Shown: in pieces, positions 23,389-33,435 of the stretch
How the letters are laid out: every line of letters begins with the position of its first letter
Position numbering within the stretch: position 1 is the stretch's first letter
From: Plotosus lineatus
Lineage: Eukaryota; Chordata; Actinopteri; Siluriformes; Plotosidae
Reading direction: 5' to 3'
Assembly: GCA_024760905.1 (NCBI GenBank)
Contig: CM045738.1
Span: 45,120,797 to 45,184,796 of the forward strand
Length of the DNA: 64,000 nucleotides
Notes under the pieces: generated by a model
Told to the model about the DNA's origin: nothing
The model's database searches: none
What the model saw: only the letters and a program-made list of their open reading frames with translations
Program-made: the position numbers and the translations under genes

Positions 23389-23567
23389 AATAAATGCCAC
23401 AGAAACATCCGGCAATGAAACATTACACAACACCACACCCACTAAAAAGGCAACCACCTCGACCCCACCTACTGTCAAGCCCATTCTGCCGGTTCAGACG
23501 GGGGTCAAAGCACAGGAGGAGGAGCAGTCAAGCGGCATGAGCATTTTCTTCAGCCTGCTCGTCATCG
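23389..23567 (+). CDS. slc9a8: slc9a8 exon 2: glycosylated luminal segment and start of first conserved TM
   Basis: Residues 74-133. The acceptor TTCATGTAG precedes 23389. The exon carries three N-glycosylation sequons (NAT, NET, NTT), a Thr/Pro-rich linker, then the strongly conserved KPILPVQTG and EEQSSGMSIFFSLLVIG that mark NHE8 just before its first conserved membrane helix. The donor at 23568 (G|GTATGC) leaves phase 1. Motif order matches human and zebrafish NHE8 as I remember them. Confidence 0.9.
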
Positions 23568-24033
23568 GTATGCAGTCATGTTTGATAAACGTGTATAATT
23601 GTCACATGGTCCTTTCCTTTTATGTGGACGCTTTAACAGTAACATACTGCTTTAGTAGTGTAGCACGAAGTAAACAAAATGTGTAAACAAAATCCAACAG
23701 CACAGAGACACTACAGTTCCTCTGCACGTACACCAGGGGACAATGGTGTGAATCAACCTCTCAGTGTGGGCAACGTCTACAAGAGCACAACTCCAGTCAT
23801 CCAATTCTTCTTCTCTTTAAAATCCGTTAAATATTCAGAGTATCAGAAAATCACGGTATAACAAAATATCACAACCAAGACAATCACAATATTTATTTTA
23901 TTTATTTATTTATTTACTTGGCAGTCACACACATTGTCGACGTGCCACTCGGGAGGCAACGTTAATTAAACATAAGAAAACATCAAACAAACAATTCACT
24001 AGTAGAACATCACTATTATTATTATTATTATTA

Positions 24034-26417
24034 TTGTTGTTGTGAGTGATGTTGTTAATATTGTTAGTGCTTATGCTCCACAGGCAGGATGTCAGCTAGA
24101 AGAGAAGGAGAGATTCTGGAGTGAGTTAGATGAAGTGATGCAGAATACCCCCAGAGGTGAAAGAGTGGTCATTGGTGCAGGCTTCAATGGACATGTTGGT
24201 GCAGGCAACAGATAGGACGAGGAAGTGATGGGCAGGTTTTGTATCTGGGACAGGAATACAAAAGGACAGATGATAGATTTTACAAAAAGTATGGAAATGG
24301 CTGTGGTGAATACTTTCTTCCAGTAGAGACAGGAGCATAGGGTGACTTATAAACGCGGAGGTAGGAGCACACAGGTAGACTACATCTTGTATAGGCGATG
24401 TAATTTGAAGGAAGTCAGTGACTGCAAAGTAGCAGTGGGTGAGAGTGTTGCCAAACAGCACAGGAGTGTGCAGTGGTGGTGTGCAGGATGATACTGATGG
24501 TGAGAAAGTTGAAGAAGGCAAAGGCAGAGCAGAAGACAAAGTGGTGGAAGCTGAAAAAGGAGGAGTTGAAACAGGGTTTGGGTGGTCAGGAAGTGCTTCC
24601 AGATGACTGGACAACTCCAGCTAATGTGATCAGGGAGACAGGTAGGAGATCTTTGTATGTCCTCTGGAAGGAGAGTAGATAAGGAGACTTGGTGGTGGAA
24701 TGAGGAAGTGCAGGAGTGTGTACAAAGGAAGAGGTTAGCTAAGAAGAAGTGAGACATAGAGAGGACCAAAGAGAATAAACAGGAGTACAGGGAGACACAG
24801 CGTAAAGCGAAGGTAGCAGTGTCATAGGCCAAACAGAGGGTGTATGATGACTTGTATGATAGGTTAAACAGTAAGGAGGGAGAAAATGATTTATTACAGG
24901 TTGGGACAGGAGAGAAATAGAGACGGGAAGGACGTGCAGCAAGTTAGAGTGATTAAGGACAGAGTGGGAAATGTATTGACTGATGACAGAAGTTTGCTGG
25001 GAAGATGGAAAGAGGACTTTGAAGATCTGATGAATGAGGAAAATGAGGGAGAAAAGAAGAGTAGAAGAGGTAGTGGTTGTCTAGGAGAGGTAGCAGTAGA
25101 TTTTCTGGCAAGAACCTTCAACAAGGTCTTGGAGAGTGAGAGGATGCTGGTGCCCATTTTTAAGAACAAGGGAGACGTGCAGAGTTCGACAACTACAGAG
25201 GGATAAAAAGGATGAGTCATACGATGAAGTTATGTGAAAGAATAGTGGACGCATTTGTGAACAACAGTTTGGTTTCATGCTAAGAAAGAGCACCACAGAT
25301 GCAGTGTTTGCTTTGAGGATGTTAATAGAGAAGGTCAGAGAGAGCTGCATTGTGCCTTTGTGGATCTGGAGAAAGCATATGACAGGGTGCCGAGAGAGGA
25401 ACTGTGGTATTGCATGAGGAAGTCTGGAGTGGCAGAGAAGTATGCTAGAGTGTTGCAAGACATGTATGAGAAATGTAAGACAGTGGTGAGGCGTGCTGTT
25501 GGTGTGACAGAAGAGTTCAAGGTGGAGGTGGGACTGCATCAAGGATCAGCTCTGAGCCCCTTCTTGTTTGCTATGGTGATGGACAGGCTGATAGATGAGG
25601 TTAGGCAAGAATCTCCATGGACTATGATGTTTGCAGATGACATTGTGATCTGTAGTGAGAGCAGAGAACAAGCAGAGGAAAATCCAGAGAGGTGGAGGTA
25701 TGCCCTGGAAAAGAGGGGAATGAAGGTTAGCCTCAGAAAATCAGAATACATGTGTGTCAATGAGAAGGACCCAGGAGGAACGGTGATGTTACAGGGAGCA
25801 GAGATAAGGAATGCTCCCTGGATGGTGGAGGATTTTAAGTACTTAGGCTCAACAATCCAGAGCAATGGAGAGTGTGGAAAAGAGATGAAGAAGCGTATGC
25901 AGGCAGGCTGGAATGGTTGGAGAAAAGTGTCTGGTGTGATGTGCGATAGGAGAGTGTCAGCAAGAATGAAAGGGAAAGTGTACAAGACGGTGGTGAGCCC
26001 AGCGATGTTGTATGGCCTAGAAACAGTGGCGCTGAGGAAAAGGCAGAGCTGGAGGTAGCAGAGATGAAAATGTTGAGGTTCTCTCTTGGAGTAACGAGGA
26101 TGGATAGGATCAGAAATGAGTACATCAGAGGGACAGCCCATGTAAGACGTTTTGGAGACAAAGTTAGAGAGGATAGATTGAGATGGTTTGGACATGTACA
26201 GAGGAGGGATAGTGAGTATATTGGCAGTAGGATGCTGAGGTTGGAACTACCAGGCAGAAGGCCCAGAGGAAGCCCAAAGAAGAGATTTATGGATGTGGTG
26301 AAGGAAGAAATGAAGGTTATTGGAGTAAGAGAAGAAGATGCAGAGGACAGGGCGAGATGGAGGTGGATGGTTTGCTGTGGCGACCCCTGAAGGGAACAGC
26401 TGAAAGGAAAAGAAGAA
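24034..26417 (+). pseudogene. RTE-clade LINE polyprotein, 5'-truncated and frameshifted
   Basis: Non-LTR retrotransposon in slc9a8 intron 2. It begins inside the endonuclease (VVSAYAPQAG near 24050), continues with EN remnants (VVIGA-FNGHVGAG, STQVDYIL), a linker, then the reverse transcriptase. In the RT, MDLEKAYDRVPREELWYCMR opens at 25360 and the catalytic box is MFADDIVICSE near 25630. The C-terminal part has RWFGHVQRRDSEYIG and ends CCGDP. Multiple frameshifts and small deletions make it inactive. The 3' tail is GGCGACCCCTGAAGGGAACA and GCTGAAAGGAAAAGAAG. Its EN is of the kind often mis-annotated as craniofacial development protein 2. Confidence 0.9.
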
Positions 26418-26506
26418 GTGAAGGAGGACATAAAGGTAGTTGGTGTAAGAGAAGAATATGCAGAGGATAGGGTGACATGGAGGCAGATCATTCGCTATGG
26501 TTCGAC
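26418..26506 (+). mobile_element. Second RTE 3' end fused behind the first
   Basis: Immediately after the tail, the last ORF segment (GAAGGAGGACATAAAGGTAG to GGCAGATCATTCGCTATGG) appears again, making a tandem 3' end. Confidence 0.7.
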
Positions 26507-26984
26507 CTACTCTGCGGATTTTGATGGTCACGTGGGGATCTTGGTCCCAATAACCGGAAAGTGAGGGATTCCTGTATTATTAAAAAAAAACCCATTAATG
26601 AATTAAAATCTTTTATTTGTAATTTGATTTAATTACATGATAATAAATTGATAATAATATTGCTATTTAAGCACAGAACAAATGTATTTTATGATATGTT
26701 TTTTATGTTTTTCATTCACGCCAATTCCAACGTAAGTGATATAGCCGCAAAAGAGTGCGAGATCGTTTTCGGTTGGTTTCAGCCAAAAGTAACCTCCGTT
26801 ATGCTGGAAATTAGTGATTTATCGTTTTGATTATCATATAAAAATGTCATTTCACACCAGATTTTTCAACGGTAAAAGTTTTTCACCAAGAATGCGAATA
26901 CAGATCGTTTACCTCGAAAAAATAATTAAAAAAATTAGGAATTTTATTACAATTTTTCATTAATAAAATTATACTGTGTGTATG

Positions 26985-26992
26985 TATGTATA

Positions 26993-27056
<64 letters not shown>

Positions 27057-27069
27057 TAGATAGATAGAT
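26985..27069. repeat. (TA)n(GATA)n microsatellite in slc9a8 intron 2
   Basis: TA array ending in GATA units. Confidence 0.93.
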
Positions 27070-27393
27070 ATAAAAATTATACCCACCCCCCAAAATAGAT
27101 GATGAAAATTAAAAAAAAAATTAAGAAGGTGAAATATTTTTCTCTGAATGAAACACACATGAAAAACATTGACATATAATTTAATTTAAATGCTGGATGC
27201 CTTTACAGTGTGGATGTTATAACAGATTAATATGACTGAGTTGTATGTGTTTATATTCTGTACTCTCAGTAATTCCGTGTGGGAAGTAGGAGCAGTGATC
27301 TGAAACACTTCAGGATTGGATCCTGATCCGTGCTGACATGTTCATATCGAGTCTCACGGGGCGCGTAAAGTTTCTCTCGTCTTCATTTCACAG

Positions 27394-27474
27394 GAATCTG
27401 CATCATATTGGTTCACCTGCTCATCAAGTTCAAACTTCACTTCCTGCCCGAGAGCGTTGCTGTTGTTTCTCTGG
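27394..27474 (+). CDS. slc9a8: slc9a8 exon 3: membrane helix ICIILVHLLIKFK
   Basis: 81 nt encoding residues 134-160. It begins after acceptor TTTCACAG and completes a split Gly codon. It encodes ICIILVHLLIKFKLHFLPES and then VAVVSLG, the conserved helix, loop and next helix of NHE8. It ends G|GTGAGT, a strong donor, phase 1. Intron 2 before it is 3.8 kb and contains a degenerate RTE LINE copy. Confidence 0.93.
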
Positions 27475-28184
27475 GTGAGTCTTGTTTACCAGCTTTTGTT
27501 TAATTTTTATCATTTACACAGTTTCTCAAGGTATAAAATAAAGCGAGTGGTACTTTTGAAGGTTGTTTTGAAATTAACCGCAGGATTCTGCATTTTTTTC
27601 CTCTATTGCATAATTCAGTTTAGCAATAACGGCTCAACGTGGTGTAAGTATTTTGTGGAAATCACTGAAGTCGGCTCACTGAGGGTCAGAAGGGATGAAT
27701 CAATTATGGGTGTTGATTATAAATGTTTTTTATAATTATTTTGAACGCTGGATTCTGATTGATCAGAACGGTGATGGATTTTCATAGTGTGTCACAATCT
27801 CTTGGGATGGATAATGTCATCATTATCACGCTTTAAAATGTGAAAATAAACCATAGGATTTATGTTTTAGATTCAGGAGTATAGATCACTTGAGCTGTGT
27901 CTGTCAGAGTTAAAATATGTAAATATAAACACTAATAACAATTTAATTTTGGTTTCATTTATGTTCCCATGTAATATATACTAAAATGCTTCTGGCCAAA
28001 AGCAGATGATCTAGTGATCTGGAAAAATATATGAAAACAACACTGCAGTAAATGTCTCAAAAACGCTATCGCGTTGACCTCACCATCCTGTTCCTCGTGC
28101 AAGAACGTATTACACAATTCAATAAGAAAAACCATGTGCTTGAGTTACTATTCAACCCACATAGTGTCCATGTCATTCATCCAT

Positions 28185-28518
28185 TCATTTGCTGAACCCC
28201 TTAATTATAATTAGGGTCAAGGGGAGGCTGGCGCCCATCCCAGCTGACCCCGGATGAGGGCAGAGTACACCCTGGACAGCTCGCCAGGCCATCGCAGGGC
28301 GGAAACATGCTGACGGCTTTGCATCTCCTCTTGATGAAAGTCAGCAATGGTTCTTTTACATGAACCTTTCACCATAGACAGGGAAAGACATGACCGGCCT
28401 TTGATAACCCAGTTAGCTGCACTGGGGTGTGACAGTGACAACCCGTTGATGGTGATACTTGAACCCTCAACCTTGGGATTATTGATCCAGCACCTTTACC
28501 ACCAGGCCACCACTGCCC
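28185..28518 (-). mobile_element. SINE family S1b
   Basis: Head at right (GGGCAGTGGTGGCCTGGTGG on the minus strand), shared S1 body, then GGCGAGCTGTCCAGGGTGTA and GGATGGGCGCCAGCCTC as tail, as in the copies at 1052 and 54484. Confidence 0.82.
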
Positions 28519-28565
28519 ATGTACATTTCATGTAGCTCTAAATAAATGTATATACAGTATATCGT

Positions 28566-28859
28566 GTGGGGCTGGTGATGTAGTGGTTAGGGTGCTAGGC
28601 TCATGATCAGGAGGTTGTGTATTCGAATCCCATTTAGACCCCCACTGTGCTAAGACTCCTGGGCAAGGTTTGAATTCCAAGTGTGCCTCTGTTCACCCAG
28701 CAGTATAAATGAGTACCAGTAAAAATATACTGGGAGGGTAACCTGCGATGGATTAGCATCCCATCCAGGAGGAGTTGAACTCCTGGTAGCGTCACGCTAT
28801 GTATAATAAGCACCGGCCTGATGAGCTGCTAGGCTCTGGTATAAAAAGCCCAACAGACT
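28566..28859 (+). mobile_element. tRNA-derived SINE, family S2, with 12-bp target duplication
   Basis: A-box GATGTAGTGGTTAGGGTGCT, B-box-like TATTCGAATCCCA, tail TATAAAAAGCCCAACAGACT. Flanked by ACAGTATATCGT at 28554-28565 and 28860-28871, perfect repeats, suggesting a fairly recent insertion. Confidence 0.87.
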
Positions 28860-28956
28860 ACAGTATATCGTAGATCGTGTAAAACATTGTAGAAGACAGG
28901 ATGTCAAAACACGTTATATGAGGGAAAGAGTTAATCAGCAGACACACTTAAATGTA

Positions 28957-29793
28957 CAGTGGTACCTTGTCGAACGAATTTAATCCGTTCCTAGGGCGAG
29001 CTTGTAAGCCAAAAAGTTTGTTAGATGAAACAATAATTCCCATTAGAGATAAAACAAACCCAATTAATCCTCTCCGACCCTCTCCCAAACTCATATAACC
29101 TGACACAAACATGTATTTCACCTAATATATTAAAGATAAACATGTAAAAACAATAAATATTTCATAATAATAATAATAATAATACATGTACATTAACATT
29201 AATAATAATTAATAATTAATAATAATAAAACAAGAATAACAATAAGTAAACTAACCCTTCCGATCATCGACTGCGGCAAAGATGTCATATGGGCAGGCAG
29301 GAGGTGGTGCATAACAGAAGAAGAGGAGAATTTTGTGCGTATGGACGCTACGAATGCCAGCGAGGAAAGACTCGTGGTGAGCTCCCACAAGGTCAGTGCT
29401 TCTCAAATAGGGGGGGGCGCGATGTGATGCTGGGGAACATGCTTTTTTGCCATACTGCGCTAGAATTAAGTGTAATTGCGCGTCCTCTCCAGTAGGTGGC
29501 AGTGGCGCTCTCAGTGTGTTCCCTATGGTGTAGGGAAAAAGTACAGAGCAAATGATATGAAGTGCAGTAAAATCTATTTATAGTTGTGTACAGTGCATTG
29601 GGGGGGGGTGTTTTTTTGTCACAGAAAATAATTGAGAACCACTGCACAAGGCGTTCTCGGAGCGAATAGTCATTTCGAGGAGAGCTCGTAAATTAAATTT
29701 TTGCTGGTTGGATGGAGCAGCGTTTTGGTGGGATTGAAGCTCGTATCATAGAAAACTCGTTATAAGGGACACTCGTTAGACGAGGTACCATTG
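28957..29793. mobile_element. Tigger-like element, family T1
   Basis: Ends CAGTGGTACCTTGTCGAACG and CGTTAGACGAGGTACCATTG with TA outside. The interior shares AATTAATCC--TCC and GTAGGTGGCAGTGGCGCTCT-type blocks with 4695-5634. The HTH fragment is no longer readable. Confidence 0.78.
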
Positions 29794-30249
29794 TATTTCC
29801 TATTTTAGGAATTACCTTCAGTCTAATTATAAATTATTCCCCTACTTTGTATATTGTCAAACTTTAGAAAATGTTTTTTCTTCTGTGTTTTTTTTTTTTT
29901 TTTTTTTTAAATTGCGGCTCTGATCTGAGGTAATACACGGCATGTTTAGTTATAATCTTGTAACAGAGCAGCGTAACAGAACTGCTACAAACACACACGA
30001 TTACACATGCCTGTGTTTGGATACTCTCACTGCGATTAACTGTAGCGAAGCGATTATGCTCCTCCCACACGCAGACCACAGCCGTTTTTGTTGTTCTGAG
30101 CTGGAATGGTCAGGACATTATCAGGATTCAATCTGATCACAATCGAGTCATGAACTCTTTCCTGAGCGGATTTCCAGAGGAAGCAAAGAACCCCTTTCTT
30201 CGCCCCTCCTCCTTTCCCCCTCCCTCTTTCAATCTCTTCCTCTCATCCC

Positions 30250-30588
30250 CCATTTCTTTCTCTCTCTCTCTCTTTCCCTCTCCCTCTTTCAAAATTTGTC
30301 TCATCCCCCATTTCTCTCTCTCTTCTCTCTCTCTCTCTCGCTCTCTGTCTCTCTCGCTCTCATATACACCCTCTCTTTTATTTCCTTGTTTCTAGCGCTC
30401 ATTCTCACTCTCTTGTCACTGATTCTCTCTCACTTTCTCTCTCATTACCCATTGCTCTCTCTCTCTCCTTCTCCCCCTCCTCCCCCTCACCCCCTTCTCT
30501 CTTGCTCCCCCTCTTGCAGCTTCTCTCCCTGCCCCATTCCTGCCTCTTTCTGCCATTCTCTGACTCTCACTCTCTGATTCCATCTTTT

Positions 30589-30658
<70 letters not shown>

Positions 30659-30700
30659 ATCTCTGTCTCTGTCTGTCTGTCTGTCTGTCTGTCTGTCCCC
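30250..30700. repeat. Pyrimidine (CT-rich) tract in slc9a8 intron 3
   Basis: Nearly 450 bases of CT-rich, TCTG-ending sequence with a pure (CT)n core at about 30590-30650 and CTGT units to 30696. A candidate triplex-forming tract. Confidence 0.9.
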
Positions 30701-31105
30701 CTCCCTTTCTGAACAGCTGGTTTTCTTGGCAGGGAAAACTGGTCCCAGAGCGGAACCAACTCTTCATTGGTCAAGAAACTCGACCTTCATATGTCAGAAA
30801 CTGGGCCTGGGATTAATAAGACCAAACAAATCTTTGTGACCACCATGAAAAAAAAAAAAGAAAGAAAGTAAAAAGCTACTGTAGCGTCTGTATCACTCAG
30901 ATCTCTGCATGATCCCAATCAGAAGAAAAATCAGCTTCTGATAATGTTTCTCCTAAATTAAAACCCAAAGGACTGATTTAGGGTCAGCGACTCTTAAGGA
31001 GACAGAATATCCAAGTGAACATCGAGCTCATTTAACTTAATCAGCTTATAGAACACCTTGAACTACCAGCAGAAATGACCAGAACATTGTCTCTGTGTGT
31101 GTGTA

Positions 31106-31573
31106 TCTTCTTCTTCTTTTTCTTTTGGCTGTTCCCTTCAGTGGTCGCCACAGCGAATCATCTGCCTCCATCTCACCCTATCCTCTGCATCTTCTACTCT
31201 TACTCCAACTACCTTCATGTCCTCCTTCACCACATCCATAAATCTTCTCCTTGGTCTTCCTCTAGGCCTTCTGCCTGGTAGTTCCAACCTCATCATCCTA
31301 CTACCAATATACTCACTATCCCTTCTTTGTACATGTCCAAACCATCTCAATCTAGCCTCTCTGACTTTGTCTACAAAACCTCTTACATGTGCTGTCCCTC
31401 TGATGTGCTCATTTCTGATCCTATCCATCCTCCATCCTCGTTCGTCCCAAAGAACCTGAACCTTTTCATCTTTGCTACCTCCAGCTCTGCCTCCTGTCTT
31501 TTCCTCAGTGCCAAGGTTTCTAAACCATACAACATCGCTGGCCTCATCACCATCTTGAACACCGTCTTGTGTG
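31106..31573 (-). mobile_element. RTE-clade LINE, 3' fragment
   Basis: Minus strand reads [20 protein letters not shown] and RWRQMIRCGDH, the LINE C-terminus, ending in the GTCGCCACAGCGAATCATCT tail complement. The fragment is 5'-truncated and has a frameshift in the GLETLALRKRQ region. Confidence 0.85.
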
Positions 31574-31599
31574 TATATACAGCATACTGTATATGTGTA

Positions 31600-31657
<58 letters not shown>

Positions 31658-31658
<1 letters not shown>

Positions 31659-33205
31659 TAGTCCTTCTCAAAAAATTAACATATTGTGATCAAGTTCATT
31701 ATTTTCTGTAATGTACTGATAAAAATTAAACTTTCATCTATTTTAGATTCATTGCACACCAACTGAAATATTTCAGGTCTTTTATTGTTTTAATACTGAT
31801 GATTTTGGCATACAGCTCATGAAAACCCAAAATTCCTATCTCAAAAAATTAGCATATCATGAAAAGGTACTCTAAACAAGCTATTAATCTAATCATCTGA
31901 ATCAACCAATTAACTCTAAACACCTGCAAAAGATTCCTGAGGCTTTTAAAAACTCCCAGCCTGGTTCATTACTCAAAACCGCAATCATGAGTAAAACAGC
32001 CGACCTAACTGCTGTCCAGAAGGTCATCATTGACTCCCTCAAGCAAGAGGGTAAGACACAGAAAGAAATCTCTGAGCGAATAGGCTGTTCCCAGAGTGCT
32101 GTATCAAGGCACCTCAGTGGGACGTCTGTGGGAAGGAAAAAGAAAACGCTGCACAACCAGAAGAGGTGACCGGACCCTGAGGACGATTGTGGAGAAGGGC
32201 TGATTCCAGACCTTGGGGGACCTGTGGAAGCAGTGGGCTGGGCTACAAGTGCCACATTCCCCAAGTCAAGCCACTTTTGAACCAGAAACAGCGGCAGAAG
32301 CGCCTGACCTGGGCTACAGAGAAGCAGCACTGGACTGTTGCTCAGTGGTCCAAAGTACTTTTTTTCGGATGAAAGCAAATTTTGCATGTCATTCGGAAAT
32401 CAAGGTGCCAGAGTCTGGAGGAAGACTGGGGAGAAGGAAATGCCAAAATGCCTGACGTCCAGTGTCAAGTACCCACAGTCAGTGATGGTCTGGGGTACCA
32501 TGTCAGCTGCTGGTGTTGGTCCACTGTGTTTTATCAAGGACAGGGTCAATGCAGCTAGCTATCAGGAGATTTTGGAGCACTTCATGCCTCCATCTGCTGA
32601 AAAGCTTTATGGAGATGGAGATTTTCATTTTTCAGCACGACCTGGCACCTGCTCCCAGTGCCAAAACCACTGGTTAAATGGTTTACTGACCATGGTATTA
32701 CTGTGATCAACTGGCCTGCCAACTCTCCTGACCTGAACCCCATAGAGAATCTGTGGGATATTGTGAAGAGAAAGTTGAGACACCAGACCCAACACTGTGG
32801 ATAAGCTTAAGGCCGCTATCGAAGCATTCTTGGCCTCTATAACACCTCAGCAGTGCCACAGGCTGATTGCCTCAATGCCATGCCGCATTGAAGCAGTCAT
32901 TTCTGCAAAAGGATTCCCGACCAAGTATTGAGTGCATAACTGAACATAATTATTTGAAGGTTGACTTTTTTTTGTATTAAACACTTTTTTTTATTGGTTG
33001 GATGAAATACGCTAATTTTTTGAGATAGGAATTTTGGGTTTTCATGAGCTGTATGCCAAAATCATCAGTATTAAAACAATAAAAGACCTGAAATATTTCA
33101 GTTGGTGTGCAATGAATCTAAAATAGATGAAAGTTTAATTTTTATCAGTACATTACAGAAAATAATGAACTTGATCACAATATGCTAATTTTTTGAGAAG
33201 GACTA

Positions 33206-33206
<1 letters not shown>
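31658..33206 (+). mobile_element. Tc1/mariner element with about 200-bp inverted repeats
   Basis: Left repeat 31658-31858 and right repeat 33007-33206 are near-identical inverted copies starting CTAGTCCTTCTCAAAAAATT; one clear mismatch was seen near the tips (TAACA versus TAGCA). Each repeat carries the word TCTCAAAAAATTAGCATAT at both outer and inner end, the IR/DR layout with two transposase sites per end. The element lies within a TA array, consistent with TA targeting. It resembles the long-ITR Tc1 families of zebrafish and salmonids. Confidence 0.93.
31987..32800 (+). pseudogene. Tc1 transposase, frameshifted
   Basis: Starts MSKTADLTAVQKVIIDSLKQ with a paired-like HTH (TQKEISERIGCSQSAVSRHL). 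The frame breaks near 32145 after GRKKK by an apparent small deletion. A second segment gives FFSDESKFCMSFG, the first DDE Asp, and VMVWGTMSAAGVGPL. The second Asp region near 32630 is frameshifted again and the last, with PANSPDLNPIENLWDIVKRK, reads in yet another frame from about 32709. At least three breaks; it cannot encode an active enzyme. Confidence 0.9.
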
Positions 33207-33208
<2 letters not shown>

Positions 33209-33281
<73 letters not shown>

Positions 33282-33282
33282 T
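33209..33282. repeat. (TA)n array flanking Tc1
   Basis: Together with 31607-31656 this TA array brackets the Tc1 copy. The element apparently landed inside a TA microsatellite. Confidence 0.93.
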
Positions 33283-33291
33283 GTGTAGAGA

Positions 33292-33434
33292 ATGCAGCCA
33301 TGAGGCAGGATGGGGGTGGAAGCACTAACCAGTGTCTCTCTCCCTTATGTTGGTCTTAAGCCCGGAGAAATGCAGAGGGTTGTGTCAGGAAGGGCATCCG
33401 ACGTAAAACTAATGCCAAACTTTTATCATGCAAA
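33292..33434 (+). mobile_element. RTE 5' UTR fragment, plus orientation
   Basis: GCACTAACCAGTGTCTCTCT, CCCGGAGAAATGCAGAGGGT and AGGAAGGGCATCCGACGTAA match, in the opposite strand, the 5' leader of the LINE at 36270-36385. It ends abruptly at the 3' end of the inverted full-length copy. Confidence 0.75.
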
Positions 33435-33435
33435 T

